Origin: Paralichthys olivaceus
Lineage: Eukaryota; Chordata; Actinopteri; Pleuronectiformes; Paralichthyidae
Reading direction: 5' to 3'
DNA length: 64,000 nt
Assembly (NCBI RefSeq): GCF_024713975.1
Contig: NC_091107.1
Coordinates: 18,839,501 to 18,903,500, forward strand
Part shown: positions 12,366 through 23,049 of the stretch, piece by piece
How the letters are laid out: every line of letters starts with the position of its first letter
How positions within the stretch are numbered: position 1 is the stretch's first letter
Notes under the pieces: model-generated
Database searches by the model: none
What the model saw: the letters and a program-made list of their open reading frames with translations, nothing else
Told to the model about the DNA's origin: nothing
Position numbers and translations under genes: made by a program

Positions 12366-12986
12366 CTTGTCAGTGAATAACACATACCCTGACTGTGGTC
12401 TGACCCAGACGTCCTGTTTGGAAACCCTTGATGAGGTTGGTGGCTCCCTCGATGGCCTTGGGGATCTCGGCAGGGGACGGGGGGACAAGTTCAACACGAG
12501 CATAGTGCCAGAAGGTGGCTAGCCGGGGTTTGGAATAGGTGACAGCGGCTAGAAGGAGAGGAGAAACACAGTGATCACTGCACGCCTCTGGTCTGCAGCC
12601 ACACTCAGACTGACGTTAGCTTCGAGCTGGAGCACTGTACTACACGCTGATTGCTAGCATTAGCTGCATAGCTAAATGGCTAATGGGTTCAATGTGTGTA
12701 AACAGTATAAACAATCCCTGCTAGCTAGCTACAGATCAATCTAGTCTGCTAAGAGTTACATTTTAAATGTTCATCCGGGCAGCATTAGCTCGCGTGACGT
12801 CCACTTCATTGAATCGACAGCTAGGTCACGGCCTCGCTACGTCTTGTCAATAAATAAAACACTAACTAGGTCTTAGTTCCTCGTTCTATACAACACTTTA
12901 TATTTGTATATGATAACACAGTACAGAGACTTACCGCCGAGCAGAGTAGGAACTTTAGCCACCAGCTTTTGCACTGCCTGCGCCAT
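11583..12986 (-). CDS. atp5mg: ATP synthase membrane subunit g, mitochondrial
   Basis: Three coding exons on the minus strand join in phase: 12935-12986, 12388-12548 and 11583-11681 (312 nt, 103 aa, the same length as the human protein). The product starts [13 protein letters not shown]. The conserved middle is [27 protein letters not shown], and the C-terminal membrane segment is [23 protein letters not shown], with small-residue spacing typical of subunits e and g. Subunit g sits in the Fo sector of complex V in the inner mitochondrial membrane and helps dimerise the enzyme and shape cristae. All splice sites are GT-AG. A (CA)24 microsatellite lies 23 bp inside intron 2. The gene is convergent with the TRIM gene. 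The region around the ATG is richer in CG than its flanks, as expected for a housekeeping promoter. Confidence 0.93.
12317..12364 (+). repeat. (CA)24 microsatellite
   Basis: 48 bp of uninterrupted CA, inside atp5mg intron 2. Its right edge is 23 bp from the exon-2 donor site, so length changes sit close to the splice signal. On the transcribed strand it reads as a GT repeat. Confidence 0.97.
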
Positions 12987-13324
12987 GTTGAAGTGTTTGT
13001 CGATGCTAACCGCTTCCCCTGTTCCTGCTAGCCGAACGAATGTCACCTCCAGTAGAAGGACCCCTGGCGACAGCTGACCGCACAAGTGCCTGAACACAAA
13101 CAGGCGAGGTAGTCGCTTCTTATAGAATTAAAGTGTGTTAATATATATAATGTTATGTTTACACGACGCGTTTTCAGAATGTCACTTTGATTTCATTCTC
13201 ACTTTCCCTACAATGTTTAACTCAGATGATAAGGAATTTGAGTTGATGCACCAACTACATTTGTGCCACATACACTCAGCAGAGGAGTGAAGCAGACATA
13301 TTTACAGGATTATTAATCTGATAC

Positions 13325-13690
13325 ATTTCGATTTTGGATTTGGATGTTTTTGACAAAGTCAACCACAGTATATTACGAGACCGACTGGAAAACTGGGTAA
13401 GACTTTTTGGCACAGAATCTCTAAATGACTGGGATTGTTTTGTGTCTATAGGTGAGTCCCCATCTAAATATACAAATATAGCGTGGAACTCCTCAAGGCT
13501 CTATTTTGGGGCCACTTCCGTTTAACATCTACATGCTTCCATTCAGATAATGGAAAACATCAAAATATGTTACTGACACACAGATATATAACCATACCAC
13601 CAGGGGACAATAAAACAAGAACTGACCAAGTGTATTGAAAAAATCAACAATTGGATGAGTTGGAATTTAAATGCTTTTGGAGACAGAAGA
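13325..13690 (+). mobile_element. L2-type LINE reverse-transcriptase fragment
   Basis: The translation contains FDKVNHSILRDRLENWV, the conserved RT motif of L2 clade elements, then a degraded VSIGE and SSR-LYFG (GVPQGS/ILGPLLF-like) stretch and a CIEKINNWMSWN segment. The frame is broken by stops and lacks the catalytic motif, so this is a dead fragment. It lies just upstream of atp5mg. Confidence 0.75.
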
Positions 13691-14039
13691 CATGCAGGCG
13701 TTTGTTGCTTTTAAAATTTGTCATGAGGCCTTTCATATTTTATGTAAAGCACATTTAATTGCCCAGTTGTTGAATTATATTATACAAATAAACATGCCTT
13801 GCCCTTTATTTGATGAAGGAGCTATATTAAAATTTTAATTCATGTTTAATCATTGTCTATTTGATTTATGAGAACCATTCTGGGCTTACAGCTTTCCAGT
13901 GCACATAACTGGCAAGTGGATAAAAGTACTAACCAGCTCACTTTGCAAAGATTGGAGAAGGTACATGTCACCCCAGGGCATGATCATCAGATCCCCCCCC
14001 ATCAGATAACAGATGCAATAAATATTCAAAAAGTGGTTA

Positions 14040-14486
14040 CATAACACACAGACATCATCATGCACATTACCACTTTATCAGCTTTGTCCAAAGTAAGGAC
14101 AATATTGGACTTTCCGTCACACCCTCTCCATAATGTCTTGATTAGCCTCTGCAGCTCGTTCAGTGGCAGACTCATTCACCCACACTGCTCGACAGAACGC
14201 CACAGGAAATCATTCCTGCCTGTGGCTGTCAAATTGTATAATGACAACCTGTAAATAAGCTTATATTGTGTATACTTTAACTTACATTCATGTACAAATG
14301 TAAATCTATACACACCCAGTTTTTATTTCTACATATGTATATCTTTCGTTTCATTTTAGTTTTACGTGACTTTTATATTATTATGTTTATACCTGCATAT
14401 GCTATTTCACATCTTTCTCAGGAGCTCTGTGACGTTTGAATTTCCCTACGGGGATTAATAAAGTACTTCTGATTCTGATTCTGATC
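14040..14486 (+). mobile_element. 3' end of a non-LTR retrotransposon (Rex1/CR1/L2 type)
   Basis: An open stretch ending in SHPLHN and RHRKSFLPVAVKLYN resembles the very C-terminus of fish LINE ORF2. About 230 bp further on, the sequence GGGGATTAATAAAG is followed by TTCTGATTCTGATTCTGA, the short-repeat tail used by these elements. It may be the end of the fragment at 13325 after an internal deletion, or a second insertion. Confidence 0.65.
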
Positions 14487-14782
14487 TTTATCTAGAATCT
14501 TGTATCATGTTATGTTTTAATACATTTTCCATTTATGTGTTTTAAGTATTAGGCTTTGTCATTTTTGGCTGTTCAAGGTAACACACTGAATATATTTAGA
14601 AACAGGGAACATGTCATGGGAAAAATCTCAACAACAGATAGTTGGGATCAACGATAAACATTTAATTTCTTTTTTATACATAATACATGGTACACATAAA
14701 ACATAACCTTCCTCTTCCATTCACAACAATGCAATCAACACAAAATGTACATATTCAAGGGCCATGACAATGTTTTAGCCCA

Positions 14783-14788
14783 TTTATT
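14783..14788 (-). terminator. Candidate polyadenylation signal of pdzd3
   Basis: AATAAT-rich sequence containing AATAAA on the minus strand, about 105 bp past the stop codon. Confidence 0.4.
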
Positions 14789-14891
14789 ATCAATACTTTA
14801 CATATCCAGTGTTCATTTTCTGAAGAGTAGTAGTTTTCTTTCTGAGCAGATATATGGTGAGAATTTCTTCAGAATCATGTGTCTTCAGTGC

Positions 14892-17800
14892 TCACAAAGA
14901 TGATATCTCAAAGTCTTCCTCCTCCTGCTGAGTCACAAATAAGATAATATGGTAAAGATCGTGGTATTTGTTAAAGTGATAAAGGTGTTAACAGACTTAA
15001 TAGGTAATATTTTTACCTCAGTGACGTCATTGGCTGGTGAGTCAGTCTGCTTCATCTTGTTATAGCTTGTCTTTTCCATGACTAATAATGAAAGAAAATG
15101 GCCTCCATCCTTCATGAGTATCATAACATCCTCCAGATATTTCTCCTCCACATTTTGTCCATTCACTTCAATCACCACATCTCCCTCGATTAGTCCTGCG
15201 CTCTGCCCCGAGCCGCCGAAAACCACCTACAGGAGAAAAAGATAATCATCGAAAGCATTTGAGAAAATACACAATATCTCCAACTGCTCTATTATTTTCC
15301 TTGGTGCCTCAGCAACAACGTTATTTTTACTGGTACAATATTTCATCACCCACCTTGCTGATGAAGGTCCCTGGACTGTGTAGTACACAACCCAGATTAA
15401 AGCCAAACCCCAAAGGGCCTTTTAGGAGAGAACAGAGTCTGGGCTTGCACAAGCCTTCCATTTCATTCTGTGATGACTGCTCTGCTTCAGAGGCTGCTAC
15501 ACTGCTCTCCTTTTCTTCCTCAACTCCATCATCTTCACAGAAGAGAAGAGGGGACAGACCCAACTGTAGACAAAATAGAGAAAAGACACACCAATCCTGG
15601 GTGACAATTCAGTTGAGATATTTCTTTATATTAGATATAGCTTCCAATTTTCAGTTAATTTAGTCTCTGCTCTCTGTTCTAGGATATGAATGCATAATAA
15701 TTGTTTTGATTGGCTTGGACAAAGTGAGGATCTGTATTATAATGCGATGCCCAGCTGAAACTCACAAGTATCTGTAAAAGTCTATGGACACCCATTATGG
15801 TGACTATACATTTTATCAAGAAGGTTATATTTTAACCCCTGTCTGTTTGTTGAATGGTTTGTTTCATTGTAAGCGAGACACCACAAAAACGAATGGACGG
15901 AATATCCTGAGCTTTGGAGGAAGTATTGGTTAGGGAAGAACATTAGTGCAGAGAACAACACATTTTCACATTGCTAGATAGGATGTTTTTCAACTCATGA
16001 TTTTCCTTGATTTCTCAGAGAATAATTCATAGATCGTGTTGAAAAACTTGGGAACTATTATTTAATGAGCATGTGCAATTTAGTGCACATCCAAATACAA
16101 ATCTAGTGAATTTAAATGTGGTTTCATAAGATGACACCTTGGTGGAGGTATGCACCCAAATTCAAGTTTCAAGATTTATTGTCTTATGCAAGTTAAATTA
16201 AGCACAATGAAAAGTGATAGGTTAGGCTTGTCTTATTGTAAGATTAATTCTGGTAAAGATATTCTGAGGAAGGAAGGTGTATTTTTGCAGTCATATGCAC
16301 AGGGTGTGTCTGTCCATACATATGAAATGTATCATCTGGCCTCAAGTTGATTGTCATGGGAACACTGTATATGCATTGTTATTTCAAATCCCTTTATCTT
16401 GTAGCCTAAAGCTGTTTTTAAATGTATTAGTTCCATCACAGTTCTTTTTATCTGAGTATCATAAGTATAGTTTTGCAGTACTCTTTCTCCTAAATATATA
16501 GTTTAGGAAAAGACATGCAGTTGGTTAGCAATGCCGACCTTGGTGTAAAACTCCAGCCCCTGTGAAGTGATGGTGGTGAGGGAAACCTGCTGTCCACTCT
16601 GTCTCACTCTGTCCACAACCTCTTCATGCGTCAGTGCCTCCACCGACTCAGCATTGATCTCCAGCAGCAGCTCTCCGTCCTGCATACCTGCCCTCTCTGC
16701 TGGACTGTCTTTGTCCATCTCTCGCAGGACATGAGCTGTTGATCAAAAAATACCATGAAATACATTAAAAAAGCATCAATGCTAACAATGTTTTGTGGTT
16801 AAGCTTTGCGCTCTTTTAGTCTCTTACACATGCGTCCTGATGGCGCCCTCTCCAGCCTAAGGAGGAAGCCGTAGCCCTCAGGCCCTGAGACCAGGAGGAG
16901 TTTCCTGGCTCTATAAGGCAGGTTATGTGGAACAGCCATGGTGGGTAGGATGGGCCTCCTCTGCCGCATGTGGCTCTTCTCACTCTCACTGTCGATCACC
17001 AGGATGGTGATGTGATTGCCACATTTTTTCATCTACAGAAAAACATTATTATTAGACAGGACTGAGCACTTTCTTCTACTCACTTCTCCTACACTTTGTT
17101 TTATTGATCAGATTAAGCACTGAGTGTTCAAGTGTTAGTGTTGTCCCTCAGTTGTTAGTCACCTTGGATAAAAGCATCTGCCAAATTATTGATTGTAATG
17201 TTATTTCCTCTCTCATTTAAAATGACTCACTACAGGAAACAATCCAGTAACTACATCCCCTGAGAACTTGGTTGAGCTATCATTCCTGTTTCAAATGGAA
17301 TGAGTTAATATCTGTCCTACAACTGCAGTCTTACATTCCCCTTGGTGATTTAAAATCTTTTTTTTATTGCTTTAAGTCCAAGAGTAACCCTTCTTGGAGT
17401 AATTCAGCAAAAGAGCAGTATGGCTTTCATTTTAAACATCTGATTCAAGGTTCAAATATTTAAACTCATTTTTATTTTTAAGAGAAATATCAAAACCTAT
17501 TACATTTTAATAACAAAAAAAACAATTCAGGCAATTTATGTAACCTAATTAGGTTGTTGGTTGTTGGGCCTGTTGACAAGGTTGTGATAACATATCGGTC
17601 TGATTTTGGATTGTTTAGTGTGATTTTGCTGTTGTGTTTGTTCTGATGTTTGTTGGTTTTTTTCTGTTGTGAGATATGTTAAATATATCTCCATAATATA
17701 TACATATATATGAAAAAAACTGTTTGACTACGTACCATCCTGTTGAGTGCAGTGTGTGTGAGGTCGCACACTGTCGCTCCATTCATCCACACCAGACGAT

Positions 17801-19360
17801 CTCCCTTACACACTCCGGCCTTTTCAGCTGCACCTCCTGTCACCAGGCTCACTGAGAAGTGCCCTTTCTCTCCTGCAGTGCAGAAACAGGTGAATTACAC
17901 TGTTTGAACTCCAACGTATAGGTTTTGTTAGACATCCGATCTTGAACCTTGGACTTTCTGTGATTACCACAAAAGCGTTACCTTCCACGGGTAAGAAGCT
18001 GATGCCCAGACCTGAGGCAGGATCCCTGGTGATGTGGCAGAATCTGGGTGGTTTACAGCCCTCGCCCTTGTGTGCTCTGGCCAGACCGCGGAGATCTTGA
18101 CCTTGTGACACAACCCGCTCATACTCCTCCCCATTCAACACTAGTAAACACAACTGGTGTCCGCTTAGCTTTATCTTCCTGGACACCTTATTCATACAAA
18201 GGGAAACACAGCAGATCCAGTATAAATGCTATGATTCTTTTAGAGGAAGTTTCTTTCTTTTTGACAGGACAGAATCTCATCTTACCTCAGGGTGAGGAAC
18301 ATCGTCAACATAGCAGTTGTTGACTTCCAGAAGTCTGTCTCCATCTTCCAGGCCACTGAACCTTGCCACTCCCCCTACCACCACGTTTCTGATGATGTGA
18401 CCCTGGAGCCCCCTCTCCACTCGTAAATTAAAGCCATAGGACTCCCCTTCCTCACGTTTGAGAACACACAGCCGTGTGCTGGGTGTCGACACAGAGTCTT
18501 AGCAGGAAGAGATAGAAATGTGCTTTCGTACTGAGAAGATGTTTGGATACACTGAAGATTGTAAGAAATGTTGCATTAGATACCTGCATCATCTGTGATG
18601 ACCATCACTGGGTTGTCTATTCCCTCTTTAGGATTAAATGTAAATTTCCTTTAAAAAAAAAAAGAGAGACAATTAACCTCCAGTCACTAAAGGCTATTAA
18701 TTGCATAAATTACAATTGCGTTGCAATGTTTTATGCCTATTAATTGCACAACCTCACCATTATCATGATAATAAAAACAGTATTTATCTGTGCACTACAG
18801 GCCTTATCTCAGGCCCAAAGTCTTTAAGATTATTCTACTGCAAAATGCAAAATGTTAAGCCTATAGTCAAATAAAATGGTGTTGGTTTTTGGGACACATA
18901 AACCGAATTCTGTTTTTCAGGCTAAATTTACAACTCTCTTCAGTGTTTTTCACATAGTAGCCATACAATGTTGATATTGACACTCATAATGATGGTGTTT
19001 TTAAATATGTGAACATTGGTTCAAACAATGAAATGAAAAGCTCACTTACTCTGTCAACCCGATGATTTCCACCAAACCTTAAAAAACAAGAATCATATGA
19101 AGTAAATGGCTTTAGCAGCACAATACCATACCCACACATTTCAATTCATATCATATATGTATATATATATTTAATCTGTGATATTGTTTCTATTATAATT
19201 TTCAATCTGCACTGGTACCAAACACTACAGATCATTCTATGCATGATAGTAACACCGACCATACATAATCTCTCACATACCAAACATATAATAGTAAATG
19301 AATTTGAACTTACAGCTCTATGAATATCTGCGTAGTTCTCTCTTCTAAACTGTGTGGCAT
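14892..19360 (-). CDS. pdzd3: Four-PDZ-domain scaffold protein, PDZD3/NHERF4-like
   Basis: Ten minus-strand exons join in phase: 19314-19360, 18584-18648, 18286-18497, 17982-18186, 17736-17872, 16828-17032, 16539-16735, 15354-15563, 15017-15226, 14892-14927 (1524 nt, 507 aa). The PDZ domains are at about 44-125 (carboxylate loop SYGF), 152-238 (GLGI), 258-345 (GYGF) and 393-475 (GFGF). An acidic serine-rich linker precedes PDZ4. LGLSPLLF after PDZ3 and an acidic tail ending EISSL fit PDZD3 better than PDZK1, and atp5mg is also a chromosomal neighbour of PDZD3 in human (both 11q23). The family tethers membrane proteins such as guanylate cyclase C and transporters beneath the apical membrane of epithelia. 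The first exon (MPHSLEER) is the weakest part: it was chosen because it alone gives an open frame into FTFNPKEGIDNP. A 28-bp stretch at 19050-19077 is a competing exon. Confidence 0.8.
16155..16330. repeat. Possible degraded LINE or SINE 3' tail, inverted
   Basis: TTCAAGATTTATTGTCTTATGCAAG-like sequence near 16163-16190 resembles the reverse complement of a common fish retroposon end. It lies in the pdzd3 intron between 15563 and 16539. Weak match by eye only. Confidence 0.3.
17151..17203 (+). repeat. Fish SINE/LINE 3' tail fragment
   Basis: Reads TTGTTAGTCACCTTGGATAA followed by AAGCATCTGCCAAAT and a TGTAATG end, the widely dispersed teleost 3'-tail consensus (GTCGCTTTGGATAAAAGCGTCTGCCAAAT). 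It lies in a pdzd3 intron. Only the tail remains. Confidence 0.6.
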
Positions 19361-19835
19361 CAACCTAACTGTTAAATAGCTGTCTGAGCCTTGGATAACA
19401 TATCTGCTGACTATATCCCTATCAACAGAGGCATCATAAAACAGGGTTTGACTTCATATAATTACCTTTAGTCTTTGGCCTCTCTATCAGGGGAGGGTAA
19501 TCAAGCATATTGAAAAAAGTTGCAAATATGAAAAATGAAAATATGGCCGATACAGAATAAAAATTTGTCATAACAGGATGTTCTTACTAGGGCCACATTG
19601 GGAAGTAGGATTATTTGTAAAGACAACTAAGATAAATAAACTGTATTGATATAGTACTTTAGCAAGGACACTATAGCCCTTGGGCAAGGACACATGCATA
19701 GTGAGGGAGTCAGAGGTCAAACCACCTAGTAGATGATCTGCTCTACTTCTGATCCACTCAGGTATTAAGTGATAGCCACTGAAAATAATAAAATAACAAA
19801 TAACAATAAAGTCTGGAACATTTTTCCCACTGTGG

Positions 19836-20068
19836 CTCTGGAGGTGTCGAGGGTTGTCCATTAACCAGACGGTCGGTAGTTTGATCCGTCTCCTCCTCTG
19901 TCCTTTAGCTAGATACTGGACCCTACGTTGCCCCTGACAGCTGTAGTGAGTGATGCCTGATAGAGATAGGGCTGGATAGCTGTACTGTGTGAATGTGTGT
20001 GTGAATGGCAACTGTGGAGAGCTCTGAGGGGTCATCAAACTAGAAAAGTTCTATACAAATACAGACCA
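19836..20068 (+). mobile_element. tRNA-derived SINE or MITE-like dispersed fish repeat
   Basis: The left part has tRNA-like promoter remnants: TGGCTCTGGAGG near an A-box position and GGTAGTTTGATCC near a B-box position. The right part reads GTGTGAATGTGTGTGTGAATGG, then GAGCTCTGAGGGGTCA and AGAAAAGTTCTATACAAAT, matching a very common fish repeat (TTTGAGTGGTC...AGAAAAGCGCTATATAAAT). It lies just upstream of pdzd3. Confidence 0.6.
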
Positions 20069-21206
20069 TATGGCCCATTGATGCCATTATGAACAAAGTG
20101 TAATTGTTGTTTGGGAAAAAAAAACCTACTGTCACTTAATGTGCTTGAAAAAAAATCCTTTTTGACTTGTGGACATTTTTACTTTCATTCATTTTTAACT
20201 AAAATCCAAGTTGTCTCACCAAACCTTTGAAATATATCCTCACGGTCAACCTGTCTCCCATTCAGCATGAAAATGTTTTCATCTCACACACTAAATAAAC
20301 TGTCCTCTCACACTGCTTATCTATGTGCTTCATCACGTCAGTGACATTATGTCCTTGCTCCTTTGAGACAGAATCAAAACGAACCACCAGCACACAAAGC
20401 TTCAACAGCACACTTCCAGCTCTCACATTACATCTCTGTGGCCGAGCAGCCTCCTTTCCTCAACAGCCTATACCACAGGCACTTTGCTGTGGCTAATGGA
20501 TCACTGTTTGCCTTTCCCCCATAAATCCTCTCTTTAATGTTCTAGGACGCAGCAGTCCTCCAGATCCACACAAGACATAGAGCTGAACGCTCAAATCTCT
20601 GAATGATCACAATTTAAAAATGTCATATTTTCACAGACTTTTTTTTAATTAACATATGGGAACACAATCCAAGCCATTAGCTGAAATAAAACTATAAAAG
20701 GTAGAGAAGTGAAGTGGTCAACCTCTACTCTGTATTTCATTAGATAAATAAATGAATGGAGCACAAGAGAACATAAAGGCAAAGACATACGGAATACTCA
20801 ACAAGTTTACATAATAAAAAATAGAAATATAATAATTTGTACTTTAAAGACAACATGAACGAAACAGCTCATATAGTTGAAAAAACAAAGATGGACTTAT
20901 TGCAAAGGTTTGAATCCTGTACCTGAACTCGATCTCATGTTGTGTCTCTTTCCCATCAGGGCAGCAGTAAAACAAACGATGCAACCGTGGCAGTCCCTGA
21001 CATCAAAACATTTATTCTGACCAGAGAGAGAGAGAAAGAGAGAGACTCCTCCCCATGAGGGGGAGCACCAAGCTTAATGGTTAATCTGTTCCTGAAAGTT
21101 TCAGTGCACCTATTTCTGTGTAAGGCCTGCATTGCTTTGGGCTGTGTGCGAATCATAAAACTAGTTGTTCAGGATCAGTCATCAGCAAAAGGATTTGCTT
21201 ATGTTT

Positions 21207-21258
21207 CCTGAAAATATTTCACCTCTCATCCTGGAGGCTTCTTCAGCTCTAGCTGACT
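21207..21258 (-). repeat. Conserved hairpin repeat, inverted copy
   Basis: On the minus strand it reads GCTGAAGAAGCCTCCAGGAT followed by GAGAGGTGAAAT. It matches the plus-strand copy at 22918-22969 at 42 of 52 positions. CCTC pairs with GAGG inside it to form a small hairpin. Such sequences are typical of dispersed fish elements, possibly Penelope-like or DIRS-like ends. Confidence 0.5.
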
Positions 21259-21496
21259 CATGTTTGTTTATGTCGACAGTCATTCTGTTAAACAGATAGA
21301 TTGTTAAAACATCCACCACAATGTCAAACAACTTTACTTACAAAATACTAAAGAAAAGTAAAGGGCATCATGTCAAAAAATTCGATATAACTTAAATATA
21401 AAGAGGAGAAAAGAAGGAGGCCTTTCAAGGTTCACTGAAAATGTTATTGTAAATTAGGACAATATTGTTACTTTTTTTAGTGTCGATAAGCTGTAG

Positions 21497-21585
21497 AGTC
21501 CTGATATATAGATAGATATAGAGTATAAAGTACTTTAATGATCACAAACGTCAAAATGTTCTTCTCATATAGATGTACTTAATTC
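21497..21585 (-). repeat. Probable LINE 3' tail, inverted
   Basis: GATATATAGATAGATATAGA followed by TATAAAGTACTTTAATGATC is the reverse complement of the usual GATCAATAAAGTAnnTATCTATC tail of fish L2-type LINEs. Degenerate. Confidence 0.45.
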
Positions 21586-21929
21586 AGGATCAATTAAGAA
21601 CATATACCTTTTTTATATTCATATAGAAGTCCTGTGAAATTGAGGTTACTGTTTGCTATTCAGCATTAATGTATGTGAAATTGACCTTACAGAACCATTA
21701 GGTTTATTATGAATGAAGTTAATGTTATTATTCATCATCATTTTATAAATGTATAATAACATTAAAGGTCAAACAACACTAGGAATTACACAAGATAAAA
21801 TCCTACAATCAAATTCAAAAAGTAATGGAATAGATAGACAAAGTATCAGTAATGGTGGTATATAGTTCATCACCATATCACTTGTCATCAGGAGTGGCTG
21901 TATTCTAGTATAGAAGTATATCTAGTATA

Positions 21930-22112
21930 TACTTGTTTAATTACATTCATATGCCTCTATATTTCTATATATTTTATATTCCTTACACTTAAGTATTGCA
22001 TGTTTCTTATTACTTGCTGAAGTCTTTTTCACTCTTGCTGCTGTAACACTGCAAATGTCCCCATTGTGTGACTAATGACATAATAAAGGACATCTTATCT
22101 TCTTATCTTATC
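21930..22112 (+). mobile_element. 3' end of a Rex1/L2-type LINE
   Basis: TTTTTCACTCTTGCTGCTGT, AACACTGCAAATGTCCCC and ATAATAAAGGACATCTTATC followed by a (TCTTATCT) tail is a typical fish LINE 3' UTR with its short-repeat terminus. No ORF remains. Confidence 0.65.
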
Positions 22113-22917
22113 TTTTTCTCAGTACTTCTTGAAAACAAAGATGACTTTTTATCAAATGGGATAAACCATTAGGAAAAACCTTTTCATCTCATAATTAAAT
22201 TATCTGCTTGTTACAGGAAAGGAGTTAACAGCAAGGAAATGTTCATACCTAAACAATAACAAGATCATTCTCTACTGTTCTGTCTCAATAAACAACTTTA
22301 ATCCTGTTAATCAGGAACAGTTATGACGATCTGTGCTAGTATTTACTGTATCTCTGCCTGTTCCCATGAGAAACATTTCCAAAAGTGCAGAGAAGTTGCA
22401 CAAACAGACCAACAGAAAACTTAACAGCAGTGATTTCCAGTTCAGCCGCTGTAAGGCAGAAAGGAAGGTGATAATCACAATGAGTGGACTCTCTTATCTG
22501 GGTTCACAGACACATGGCACACACAGCACAGGAGAGACAGCGACTCAGGTCAGGACTCAGCAGTCCACATCTAAAGGATAAGGGACATTCATTTGAAGAC
22601 AACAGTGTCCACATTCAGGCCAGGGAAGACGGGTGGTTTGAGAGAAGATTGAAGGAAGCTATCTTTGTCAAATTAGAGAAACCATCTCTGAACAGAGAAG
22701 GAGGTTCAAGACACCTCCTATCAGTCACACACAATAAAGTCTTGACTTCCATCTCCAGGAAGTTTCACTTCAATTCACACCTTGGGACACTTGACAGGGG
22801 GTGGGTCTGTCTAGGACTCCCAATGAATCCAACAGCAGGGTGGGTCCAGCCTTTCAGGTAACCTCAATGACTCCTAACAACCCTACAAGTTAAATACCTG
22901 GGACTCCCAAAAACCAG

Positions 22918-22969
22918 TTAGAACTGAAGAAGCCTCTTGGATTAGAGGTGAAATGTCTTCAAGAAACTC
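22918..22969 (+). repeat. Conserved hairpin repeat, direct copy
   Basis: Reads AACTGAAGAAGCCTCTTGGA, then TTAGAGGTGAAATGTCTTC. CCTCT pairs with AGAGG and GAAG with CTTC. It is the partner of the inverted copy at 21207-21258. The 400 bp to its left (ACTCCCAATGAATCC, GGAAGTTTCACTTC) may belong to the same element. Confidence 0.5.
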
Positions 22970-23049
22970 AACCAAGTCCAGTTAATCTGTTTTTAACACT
23001 TGGATTTACTTTAGTAAGGTAGTGCTCCTCTAAGTGACTGTCATGGAGC

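Noticed and set aside
22333..22861. Two overlapping open frames in the intergenic interval
   Set aside because: No recognisable domain, and the region overlaps a probable dispersed repeat.
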